Origin: Anaeramoeba flamelloides
Taxonomy: Eukaryota; Metamonada; Anaeramoebidae
Assembly: GCA_027625915.1 (NCBI GenBank)
Contig: JANTQA010000076.1
Location: forward strand, 1,612,001-1,676,000
Reading direction: 5' to 3'
Length of the DNA stretch: 64,000 nt
Made by a program: the position numbers and the translations under genes. Below the pieces are notes generated by a model. It made no database searches. It worked only from the letters and a program-made list of their open reading frames with translations, and was not told the origin of the DNA. The number at the start of each line of letters is the position of its first letter. Within the stretch, counting starts at the first letter, position 1. Of this stretch, positions 53,576 through 64,000 are shown one piece after another.

Positions 53576-56500
53576 TTATTTTTTCAAAAGTAAGGATAAA
53601 AGGAAGGATAAATTACAATTCTCATTTAATTGATAATATTCTAAAGCATCATTTAATTCTTCTACAATTAATTGGGGGTCATGGTCAGCAGTTAACTCAA
53701 TTTTGCTTGTATAAAAATATTTGATTAATATTTCTAAGCTCTCAATAGTTTTGCTAGAATAGTCAGTAACTGAATTAGCGTTTTCTTCAATTTGATTAAA
53801 CATTTCTCTAAATAGTCCCGACCTTGCATATAATATATATTTATGAACGGGAATTTCTTCCAAATCCTCATCCTCGTCTTCTTCGTCTTCATCATCCACT
53901 TTGACTAACAAATTAAAATTTTTAGTATCCTCATCATTATATAGCAATAATAAATCATCTTCGAAAGATCTGGTGCAAAAATCATCAATTTGAAGTTTAT
54001 CACAAACTTCTTTTGTAAAAGCGTAGTCTTCTATGAATCCTGAATAAACCCATTTAAAAAAGCTTTGTATTTTCAATTTATCATCATTATACTCATTTAA
54101 AACGGTTTCAATTTCCTCAATTGGGGTTTTGTTTAATCGGCATTCGACAAGAGATTTATGGATTTTGATATTAAAATTTTTCAGAGTATAATCACTAAAT
54201 TTCCCACTTTCAAGAAGAATTAAAAAATCTGAATTGTTTGAACTGTGACCTGTCTCCGGATAAAGAAAAACTGTATTTAAAGTACTTGACAATTCATATT
54301 TGATATTTTTTGGAAGAATTGAACTTGTTATTTTTTGAACTGGCCGATTTTCGATATTGAGACCATACATTTCATTTTCAATGGTTAAAAGGATTGTAAA
54401 ATTTTCAGATGATTCAATATTTATACAACGCACATCCTTTAATTGGGGAATGGGCAAAAATTTATTTGACTTTGAATCCCTTCCATTTATTTTAGCCTTC
54501 CCAGTGCTTAAAATTTTACCGTCTTTAAACAAGATTATTGAAGCTTCCCAAGGCAAACTCATTGTTTTAATATCATTTCCCGAAATATTTTCGGCAACAG
54601 TGCATGTATTTGTTTCTTTCTCATGACCAATTCCTAATTGTCCACTGGAATTATACCCAGTGCCTCTGAGTTCGTTATTAAACGTTGTAAAGTGAACATG
54701 ATTTGCACGTGTTGAGCCATAAACATCAGAAACGTTTCCAAACATTTTTATGGGTAATTGGAGATTCGTTAAGCTCCCATTTCCTAATTGACCTATTTTT
54801 TTTTTTATTTATTTATTTTTTTTTTTTATTTATTTTTTTTTTATTTATTTTTTTTTTTTTTTATTTTTTATTCCATTAATAATCAATGAATCAGATAATT
54901 TTGTCCAAAAATAAAATAGACTCTTATGTTATTATTAAAAATTGAATGGGAATTGTTGATCAATAAACTAATAAAAAAAATTTCAAAGATAATAAACTGG
55001 AAAATTTTTTGCTTATTGTTGAAAACATATAATTAAAAATCAATTAATTTGGAATTGAATGAAGAGTTACTAATTGAAAATTGAATTTAACATAGTTGAA
55101 AAGTTTAGGTACTTGATTTTTTGATCATAAGAGATTGATACAAAATAGATTTGTATGAAAAACTAAATGTCTTGAAATACTACAATTGTTCGAAAAATAA
55201 GAAGGTATTTTATTTTTTTTTTTGGAATAATAATTTTTTTGGAAAACAACCATTTCAATTTCGAATTCTAAAGCATAAAACGGAATTTAGGGAAGAGTAA
55301 GACTGGAAAATCGTGTTTAATTGCTTTTTTTGAAGTAAAATTTTCATTCAAAAATTAAATCTACAATAGACATCGGGGATTTGTTACACATTACCATTAA
55401 TGAGATTTACTTTTTGAGATTATTTATTACAAAATGGATTTCAAAAATTACAAATACACATCAGGAATAAAACTTTTTGTAGCTTGAATGTTTGGTAGTA
55501 ATTATATTTTATCTTTTTTTGGTTGAAGAAAAGAACAAAAAAGAGCAATTTATTTTCTCAATACATAGAAAGAATAGTTTAATTTCAATTTTGGTTTTAA
55601 AATTGTTTTGTTTTGGTGGGTTTGTTTTCGACTCGGTACAAAAAAACAGGAGTTGTATTTTTTCAAGAAAAAAATTTTCAATGAAATTTCCATTTTTACA
55701 AAAAAAATAAAATGGTTTTCGTTATTTATTGGAATTTTGGAAGAAAAACCAGCAAACCCAAACCCTTATTGGCAGATTTTGAATTTAGTAACTACAAAAT
55801 AAGAAAACGTTAAAAATGTTTTTATTTTTTTTTCGATTTTAAGTAAAAGATTATGGGGGGGTTTGAACTAAAATAGTGAATCAGGGGTTGGTTTTAACAA
55901 TATTCTAATCAAATTTAGATGTTTATATTCATTAAAACAAATTCTTTAAAAAAAACATTGTCCCCATAGATTAAGACATATAGTTTCAAATTGTGAAAAG
56001 GGGAAATAATAATGATGGCTTTCTTCTATACTGAAAATTATTTTTGTTGTTTCGAAGAGTAGAAGTTCAATGTCTGAGTTTTTTGTCAAAAAAATACAGT
56101 GATCAAAATAATGTTTGCCAAACGACTTTAAGAACTACGTTTGCAATTGATCAATTTGTCTCAACACCTTTTGACCCAATCTCATTTAAAAAAACAGATT
56201 AATGATCTTGGAAATATTTTCCAATTTGGATCAAAAAATCATTTTATGTCATTTTTTTTATGAAAAATGAAATTGAAATTTTGAGATACGTAAACTCGAA
56301 CACCCTTGTTAAGGATGGTAAAAATGAAATTGATAAATAATCACGATTTTTTAACATTATAAAAAACGAAGATCAGTCCAAACATTCAAAAAAACAGCTC
56401 TAACTCTAACTTTCAAAGATCACAATTCTCTAAGATTTTTGAATGTTGGGTTCCTTGTTTTGTTCTAGTAATTTGTAAACCAGATTAATCCATAAAAAAG

Positions 56501-58353
56501 GGGTTGAGAGTTTCTCTTGTTTTTTTGTTTGGTTCTTGTTGTTTTTCCTTGAATAAATCTCCCCACCATGAATAAGAGGAGATTGTCTCCTCGAATTGTT
56601 TTTGGAACAACATGATCCATGTTAAACACAAAAAATATTGTTTTTTTTTATATTTCTTTGTCAAAGTTTTCTTCGTTTGGATCTTTTCTCTCAAAACCCA
56701 ATAGGTGTATCGAGGAAAATTGTAGTGGTGTGATGTGGGAAAGATTTGGTGGTTCTTTGCATTCAAGTATCTTTGGAAAATTAAATTTGCAAAAATTAGT
56801 CAGTTTTTTTTTATTTAAAAAAAAATATTGTGTCAGTTGAGAAAAAATGATCTTTCGATTTTTGGAAATGAGGATTTTGGTGGATTTGATACAATATCAA
56901 ACACACTATCGTACACATTAACCAATTTGTTCTTTGTTTGGAAATATCAAAGGACCTTTCAACAATAATTCATCAAAATTTTTCAATTTTCTCCATTTTG
57001 AACTTTTAGGTTGAAGTGGCAAACCTTCTCATCTTCTCTCACAGATCACAAATAAATCAAAGAAGCAGCTAATCGTAGTCTCCAGGTTTGCCACTTAAAC
57101 CTAAAAAGTTATTTTCTCCAAAAGCTGTTTTTTCACAACCTTCTTTGTCATGATGAGATACGGTGAGAGACAACTCGAGTTAAAAAATGTTTTTTTTTTT
57201 CTACTTACATCTCATTGAATAAATAATTGCCAGAGTTACTAACCGAGAGAATCATCTTTTATCACACCGGGCATCAAATTTCAATACCAAACGTAGTCCT
57301 TAATCTGTGTTTCAAAATATAATCCTGTGCTTTTTTTTTCTTCTTGTACCAAGGCAACATCCAATCTACGACCAAATATTATACCTAAGTTCAAATCAAT
57401 TTTGAAAGTAAATGTCTGGATATTTTTAGTAAAATTTAAAATTAGGAATGCAATTTGTGCAAAATCTTTTGTACTTTTTTCAATTTTTTTTGAAATTTTT
57501 GTTTTTTTGTTGATGTAAATTTTCTTAAATAATTAACTCTATTTTTTGAGATAAATTTTCCAATTTGATCCTTTATTTTTAGCATGTCTTTTTAAATAAT
57601 ACAACTTTAAAAAATCAATACCAAATTTATTTAGGGTTTATTATTTGGTTTATTTGATCGTTAAATGTCTAGGTCTTCGATAAAAAAAAAGAAACTTTTT
57701 ATTTTGAAAAACAAGGATTAACTTTTGGAATGGATTATTTTGACAAGAGTAAAAAAAAAAAAAAAGGAAAAGAAAAAAAATGAGAAAAAAATAAAATTAG
57801 AAAAAAAAAATAATTTAGTACCATTCGAGTTATAACCGTTTCCATATAAGTCATTGTCAGAAGTTATAAAATAATTATTAATTGATGTACAAAGAATTTT
57901 TTTAATGAAAATGTTTTTTTTAGTAAAGTGTTCAACTAAATAGGCTTTGTTTGGTTTTAAATCGTCAACCTTCTCTAGGGGAATATTTAGGGATGAATTG
58001 TTGGTACCAATGAAATACACTCTCCCAGAGTAAGTAAGAAATAAGCCATTATAATAGCTGTGGTCAATCTGAACAATGCCATCGTTTTTAAGATCAACTT
58101 CAACCTTATATTCTGGTAAATATTTATGGATATCTGATCGAGGTTCAAATTTGAACATTTCTTTTTTTTGATTTAAAAGGAAAAGGTCTGAGCTGCCTCC
58201 ACAAATTTGTTCAATATTTGTTAGATTTGTTATTGGTTGTAATTGATAGGACATAAATTTCTGATCATGAAAGAAAAAATTTTTGCTCCCAATATAAAAG
58301 CAATTTGCTTTTGGAGTGTTTTTGTTTTTGTTGTCATTATTGAGGTTTTCCAT
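53576..58353 (-). CDS. RCC1-repeat / tandem BTB protein, two exons with a 3-kb intron
   Basis: Exon 1 is 58353-57822 (177 codons plus one base), exon 2 is 54792-53576 (two bases plus 405 codons with stop): 582 residues. Donor GTACTA, acceptor ATAG, phase 1. Joining restores G-Y-N-S-N-G followed by Q-L-G-N-G, an RCC1 motif that recurs later as G-Y-N-S-S-G-Q-L-G-I-G, so the splice is well supported. Residues 1-360 are a degenerate RCC1-like propeller. Residues about 371-440 form a first BTB half (K-F-S-D-Y-T-L, I-H-K-S-L-V, F-F-K-W-V-Y-S-G). Residues about 461-545 are a second BTB (V-H-K-Y-I-L-Y-A-R-S-G-L-F-R, S-V-T-D-Y-S, I-K-Y-F-Y-T-S) with an acidic Asp/Glu insert. RCC1-BTB proteins are usually cytosolic adaptors. 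The intron is about twenty times longer than those of the BTB pair and carries a transposon. Confidence 0.85.
56097..57749 (+). mobile_element. Tc1/mariner-like element, long form of family A (1653 bp)
   Basis: TA (56095-56096), CAGTGATCAAAATAATG on the left; GATTATTTTGACAAGAG then TA on the right. The left end and the right 440 bp match the 482-bp MITEs. The length fits an element that once held a transposase gene in the middle (56150-57290), but no DDE-type motif could be read with confidence on either strand, so any coding region is decayed or absent. Confidence 0.6.
57001..57110. repeat. Hairpin with 25-26-bp arms and about 58-bp loop
   Basis: Arms: 57001-57025 (AACTTTTAGG, then AAGTGGCAAACC) and 57085-57110 (GGTTTGCCACTT, then CCTAAAAAGTT). 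About 25 of 26 positions pair, with one base inserted. It lies inside the Tc1-like element and the RCC1/BTB intron. Confidence 0.8.
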
Positions 58354-58682
58354 TTTTGATAACAGAAAAATTAAAAGTCAAAAATTCAAAAAAATGAAAA
58401 TTTAGCAAAGTAACATTGCAGTAATCGCACATTTGTTTTGATTTACTGTTAATTGCAATATAACAAGATTAAAATTTTCATTCAGCTCTCCAAAAAAATC
58501 ACACCGCCCGATAATTAAAATATAATATCATAATAGTTCCCAATTCTAATAAAAGGGAAGTTAATAATTGAAGAGGGTTATTAATATAAAAATTGAAATT
58601 TTTGAGGGTTTAAAAACCTCTATTTTATGGAAAATTGAATGAATACTTTGCTTCATTTATTTTTCAACTAGAAGTATTTTAA
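58354..58682. other. Upstream region of the RCC1/BTB gene
   Basis: AT-rich; no motif assigned. The TTAA transposon starts about 330 bases upstream of the start codon. Confidence 0.5.
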
Positions 58683-59613
58683 GGGACTAGTCTCTATTAA
58701 TTTTTTTTTTGTCCAATAACTAAATAAGGAATCCTTATCTTGAAATATGTTTAAAATTGAAATTAGACAGGTTTTTTCAATGTTAGAAGTTTTAGATCTT
58801 GTTTTTTTAAAATTTTACAATTATGTCAAAAAAATTGACTTTTAAAAAATTTTTTTTGAAAAAAGATCTTAAACAGATCAGAATTTTTTGTTTAATTTTT
58901 GATTTAATTATTTTCTCAAAAATGATATTTATTCTCATTTTTAAAAACGAAAAAATAATTTAAAACTGGTGAATATTTTCTCCTTCACTTCTATTCATCC
59001 AACTTGAATGTATAAAGAACCCAATTTGTTTTATCAATAATTACTTTTTAAAAAATACTTCTTATTCTTTTCTTTTATTTTTTTTGACTCTGGCAAAAAC
59101 TTTTGGGATGATAATTTGGGAACACTTAAAAAAACTTCAAATTCGACAAAAATAAAAGAGTGTAAACTCAAAAAGTAGATTCATTAAAAAAAAGAATGGT
59201 ACAATATAAAAAAAGAAAATCTTTTATTAAGAGTAAAGCATATATTGTATTTTTTTTTCGAATCAAACTATGTTTTCATGCAAATCCAAAAAAAACCTTT
59301 CAGGTTTATTTTTCAAACTATTTTTTGTACTTCTTCCACAAACATAACAAGGTTTTGCTTTCTTGCTCATATTTTCATTTATTTTTTGTATTTTTGTCAA
59401 AAGTTGAAAAAAAGCAACTTTCAAAAAAGTGAAAAAATGCAAAAATTTTTTATTTCTATAAAAACAATAACTAAATTTAATGAATGTCATTTAGCAAGAT
59501 TCAATTAATATACTAAGAAGTTTTTCACTTTGATTTGAAATCTAAGTAATTGGCAAAAAAAATTCTAAATCACTATTAAATTTACCTAAAAAAATTTAAT
59601 ATAGACTAGTCCC
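58683..59613. mobile_element. TTAA-flanked DNA transposon, family E copy 2 (931 bp)
   Basis: TTAA at 58679-58682 and 59614-59617; ends GGGACTAGTCTCTATTAAT and, inverted, GGGACTAGTCTATATTAAA. Reverse complement of 25355-26285. The frames at 59196-59508 are repeat sequence shared with that copy. Confidence 0.8.
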
Positions 59614-59617
59614 TTAA

Positions 59618-60847
59618 ACTATTTCAAAATATATCGGATTAGAGGTTTTAAATCGTATTTACATGTTTTTTATTATCAATAAATTTAATTGATTGAAAAA
59701 AAGCTTTCTTATATTATTCTACAGTTGTTTCAATAACATATGTTGATGTTTTGGTTTTTGTTTTTCCAAATTTTTAGTTTTGTTTTTGTAAATAACTATT
59801 GTTTTGTTTTTTAGAGATATTTTTTTTTAATTAGACGTTGATTTTAGGTTTTTAATTTATTGTTTTTGAAAAAGAGAGTTCAGTAAAACCTTGTACTTTT
59901 CAAACTAAATAGTATTTACCAAAGGGTATTTTGTTATAGTGTTTTTGTATAACCTTCCAAGTTCAATCACCCTATTACTGTATTTGAATAATAAATCTGA
60001 AAAAATTGTCACTTCTTTTTCAATTTCCTTTTTCAAATAGAGATCACAAATCCCAACCCACTTCTTTTTGCGGACTTGAATTAGAAAAGAACAATATCCA
60101 AAATCCGTTGAAATTTTGTATACATTCATAATTCAAATAACAGTATAAATTGGAAAGAATGTTCACTTCCTTTTCCATATTTTTCATAGGCCAATCAAGT
60201 CCTCAAAAAGTAGATTGTAATTCGTTGCTTTATCCCCATAAAAAGGAAATGAAAAATGAAACAAAAATTTTTTTTCCGTTTATAATTTTAATAGTAGTAT
60301 TAAACTAACTCAGCCAAATATAAACAAACTTGTTATCAAAATCCATAGTCACCAAATCTTTCAGTTTGATCCAAAAAAAAAAGAACAACAAAAAAGAGAC
60401 AAAGCTTTTCTGAAGAAATATAAGTTTTATCCGATCTATATGTGCCAAAAATGATTTAAAAATTTTCAGAGTTTTAATAAAAAAAAAATGATCAAAAATT
60501 TCATTTTATTTTCTTTTTTTTACCTTGGTAAATGAATCGTCCTAGATTAAAATATTCGATTCAATTTTCTGCTGTTTGGAGACATTTTGTTATTTTAGTT
60601 CAGAAGAAAAGAATGTTTGGGTTCGTTTCTTCTCTTTAATGAGTTGATCATCAAAGTAGGAACATTTTTTTAATTCCAAACAAAGTTATACTCTCAATTT
60701 TAATTTTCATGGTTTCTTCATTCAATAATAATTCCTTATTTTTGAAATATTCCGCAACTAATTCAATATTTAAAGAGGTTTTCCGTTATTTTTATAATTA
60801 ATTATGAGTTTATAAGATTGTTTTTTTTGCCGATCTTTGATCTTTAA
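59618..60847. other. Mostly gene-free stretch
   Basis: The minus-strand frame 59905-60129 (74 residues, ATG start, mixed composition including R-K-K-K-W-V-G-I-C-D-L) is the only one here that reads like protein. It may be a gene fragment, perhaps of a mobile element: the DNA just below it (GTATTTACCAAAGGGTATTTTGTT, read in parts) resembles the interior of the fold-back element near 40310. Repeat J lies inverted at about 60330-60535. Confidence 0.35.
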
Positions 60848-62067
60848 GAGACTAACAAACGAAAAAAATTTTTCAAGTAAATCCAATAGTAAAGAAAAAA
60901 TTTTTACCCCATCTTGAAAATGAAAAATGGTGTAAAAATATGATTACTACAAAAATCCAAACTTCACTTCCAATACTATTTTACGAAATGAATTATTGTT
61001 TTTTTAAAGTCTAATCAATTTTTCTCATTTTAGGAAAAGTTTCAAATCCAACATATTTCTGAATTATTTAATAATAAATTATTTTATTTGAAAGAAGATT
61101 GAAATCATATTGTACGGAAAAGAAGTATATAAAAATACACTTTAAAAATTAAACCGTCAAGTTCTAAAATAACTTATGGTAAAAAATCTACTTAATTTCA
61201 AAAAAAATTCCAATAATTATTTTAAACTTGAAAAAAATATAATTATTTGTTTCGAAGAACAGACCAAATCTATTTTTTCTTTTTATTGAAAAAAAAATCT
61301 GAGAAAAAGAAACAAAAAATCAAATTAAAAATTCTCCCAAAATATTTTGATAAAAGCTTGAATATTCGACTAATAATCTAAGGGAATGCTTTTTCATTTG
61401 TTGATTTTTAATTAATAAAAATTAACCCAATCTTAATTCATTTCAGTGGGTTATGGGAAAACCCAAAGATCAAATGTATCAATAAATTTTACAATTATTT
61501 TTCAATTTTTTAAAGATTTTCAAACAAATAAAACAAATTCATATGCAATGAATCTAATAAAAAAAAAATAATTGACATTATCGATAAATGGTTTTAATAC
61601 AAATAATTCCTTGTTTATACTCTTGATATTTGATAAAGAATGTTGAATAATCTTTTTAAATTTCAAGAAATTTACTAAATATTTGTAAATAAAATAAATG
61701 ATCAATTTTTTAGATCTTAAAGTATTCAATATTTTATTTCTTTTTCTTGTAATTTTAAAATAAGATTAAACTTTGAATGTTATTTGTTCAGAATAACTCT
61801 CTAGAATTACTAAAAGTGAGATTTCTTCAAAATCAAAATTTTTTTACCAAATTTTTTTTTTTCTAATTTGATCCAAAAAGATAACCAAGAAGAATCAAGA
61901 TCTTTTGACTGAAATATAATTTTAAGAAATGGAATCTTTTAAAAATGATTATTCCTTTCTCTAAACTCGATAAATGTAGTTCATCATCGGGTTTAATTGT
62001 ATCCTAATGTAAATAATTACTCTCTTACCTTTTGGAAAAAAATAAATAAATAAGAGTTACTAGTCCC
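60848..62067. mobile_element. Possible TTAA-flanked element (about 1220 bp)
   Basis: TTAA at 60844-60847 then GAGACTAACAAACG; GAGTTACTAGTCCC then TTAA at 62068-62071. The ends match only moderately, and a third similar end (TTAGTCTCTTAA, about 63340) makes the pairing uncertain. Confidence 0.35.
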
Positions 62068-62071
62068 TTAA

Positions 62072-64000
62072 GTTACTTTTGGATTTTTTTATTTTTCAAA
62101 AATTTACTTTTGATTTTTAAAAACGGTTTTTATATTGATTTTTAACTTTAAAAATTGAATTTTAGTTAAAAAAAATACTCAAAAGGATTTCGACTAGGAC
62201 AAAATTAACTTTGTATATAAAAATGAATTATTTCTGATATCTAAAAATAAAAATTTTTAAGATTTTTTTTTAAGATTGAAGAATGGGATAATTATTAACA
62301 AAACACCATTTTAATTTACTATTTTTTAGAACTGATGAACCTGGTATTTTTATTCTTATAATTTTAATAGTATTTAGTTTAATAAAATTAAATATAAAAT
62401 TTTATCAAAATTGGTTTAATGATTGAAAGAATTTCGAAAAAAAAAAACACGAGGTTGGCCCAATCACCTTCAAACCATTTCTTGTAATTGGTAGATTTTA
62501 TTTCTTTATTTGGTTCTTTTTTCTGTTATCTATATTGAGATACAAGAATCCTAAATGAAGCAATATTCTAGAATTAAAAAAAAAGTTAATCAGCTGAAAT
62601 TTGATACTAATTAAAAATATTCAACATAAGCCTTGGTTAATGGTTGAATCATTTGAAAATAAACTCTATTCAAAAAGTTTAATAATGAGAGAGAATAGGA
62701 TGTTTTAAAAAATTCAATACTCATTGGTTATATGAAGATCTTTGGATTTTTCATTCAATTAGAAGAAAAAATATTTTTAAGGATCTCTGAATAAATAAAT
62801 TTTCATCTATATATACTAGAGTGAAAGTAGTATTGTTAAGATAGACTTCATTTTGAAAAACCAAACACACTCTTGAAAATTTTTCATTTTCAACAACAAT
62901 TAACTGTTGAGAGAAAAATGTTAGACACAGAAAAATGGTTGGATACCATTTTTAATTGAAAACATTAGTACAATTTCAAATCAAATCATATTGATAACTA
63001 ATTGAATTTTATCTAAATCCTGGTTTTAATGTGTTATAAGTTCATTAGTCTGTGGTGTGAGTAGAATACTCATTTGAATGGTTGATAACTAAAAGTAGAT
63101 CATGCTATTTTTACAAAAGTTCAAGTTTTAGTAAAGTTTACTATTAATTCTGAAAATGGTAATTTTTAAAATTGCTTTAGATTATAAGAGATAAGGTTTT
63201 GAAAAAGTAGAATTACATTAATCGTTATTCTAATAAGTAGATTATTGTTATTTTCTTTAGTTATTTCACAAACAAAAGAAATTAAAAATCATTTTCAGTA
63301 ATGTTCCTAATAAAAATTGCTTTCCAACTATTAGTCTCTTAACAGTAAAAACCCAAAACATTTTTTAAAAATTTTAATAACAAAACCTACAACACAAAAT
63401 TTCGAAAACAATCAGTTAATGTCTGAACCACAAAAGTTATTAAAGTCAACACAGGTTATTGAAAAAACGGTACAACACAAATTTAATATAAATAGACCAA
63501 ACAAACAACAAAAGTATGAAATACAAAAAGAAATAGAAATATCTTAAAACTCATCCATTGTATTTAAAACATTGTCAGAGATGTTAAATTGATTTTTTAT
63601 TTCAAGGTGTTGAATCCAAATTGAAAAAAGATTTTCCAAGTGTGCAATTATCGATATGTATTAGGCACTGAAAAAAATACCTTACATAAAAAAAAAAACT
63701 GAAAAAATTTTTAATTTTGATATTAAGAAAATTGTTGTGTTATTTCTTTTATTTTTAATCAAATCCTTTTTATAAATAACTAAATTTTTTCTGAATCAAG
63801 TAAGAAACCTACCCAAAGTCCCGTAAAGTAGGGTGTCTATAGAATACCCAAGTAATTGTTTGATACCATAAGTAGATCTACTTTTTTTGAAAAATAAATT
63901 GAATATTTAAAAAGTTTTAAATGAATTTCGAAAATGATTATTATTGTTGTTTTTTGATTGATTGAATGATGTTTTGAGCAAGGGTAATTTCATTAATCAT
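62072..64000. other. Gene-free AT-rich stretch to the window end
   Basis: Contains diverged repeat H (about 63650-63790) and repeat G (about 63806-64000, inverted relative to 40653-40876 and cut by the window end). No gene seen. Confidence 0.5.

Larger units (their letters stand above)
54793..57821 (-). other. Intron of the RCC1/BTB gene
   Basis: 3029 bases. Next to the acceptor, on the coding strand, is a long A/AAAT-rich tract (54795-54870). 55000-56096 shows nothing recognisable. 56097-57749 is a Tc1/mariner-like element, ending about 70 bases from the donor side. The frames at 55492-55802 and 56485-56840 have no recognised domain. Confidence 0.8.

Noticed and set aside
56485-56840. Frames on both strands in the intronic element as transposase exons
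   Set aside because: Some strings faintly recall Tc1 transposases, but no DDE-type motif could be read reliably, so no gene is called.
1-64000. tRNA, rRNA, CRISPR, bacterial operons, LTR elements, Polintons
   Set aside because: No GC-richer cloverleaf-like segment, no regular spacer array, no long terminal direct repeats and no capsid, integrase or polymerase B reading frames were seen.

Overview
The window is very AT-rich nuclear DNA from a protist. It has intron-containing protein genes, long gene-poor stretches and many repeats, and no bacterial operon structure. Genes carrying BTB/POZ domains, RCC1-type repeats joined to a tandem BTB pair, 28-residue leucine-rich repeats and a giant TPR/NACHT protein point to an amoeboid or flagellate protist with expanded signalling families. 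The RCC1-BTB architecture and composition remind me of Anaeramoeba (Metamonada), but that is inference, not a sequence match. TAA stops and GT-AG introns are used normally.

Layout. 1-2826: DNA-transposon and LINE remnants, no gene. 2827-7557: one large secreted, probably GPI-anchored surface protein. 7834-12900: a TTAA-flanked transposon, a SINE-like piece and an old LINE split by another TTAA-flanked transposon. 13341-20126 (-): a 2261-residue TPR/OTU-like/NACHT protein. 20655-24230: two more copies of the first TTAA-flanked family, one carrying two nested TA-flanked MITEs, on either side of a small two-exon gene (22569-23397, -). 25355-26285: another TTAA-type element. 27386-31793: two closely related BTB genes arranged head to head in an inverted duplication. 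31794-43683: almost only mobile elements (MITEs, a retroposon with clear target-site duplications, a fold-back element, a 1-kb tandem duplication). 43684-47235: a leucine-rich-repeat/ankyrin/BTB protein. 47236-53575: more LINE and DNA-transposon remnants and palindromes. 53576-58353 (-): an RCC1/tandem-BTB gene whose single intron is about 3 kb and holds a 1.65-kb Tc1/mariner-like element. 58679-64000: one TTAA-type element, then AT-rich DNA.

How the parts relate. Four of the seven genes share a BTB module with a recurring signature (Ser-Gly/Asn-Leu/Met-Phe-Arg, then Val-Thr-Asp-Tyr). BTB proteins usually serve as oligomerising adaptors, often for CUL3 ubiquitin ligases. The NACHT protein and the LRR protein each look like half of an NLR-type sensor, but nothing in the sequence shows that they act together. 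The repeats form nested layers (retroposon in fold-back element, MITEs in TTAA element, TTAA elements in LINEs), giving a relative insertion history that can be read by comparing empty and filled sites. No tRNA, rRNA, CRISPR array, LTR element or Polinton was recognised.
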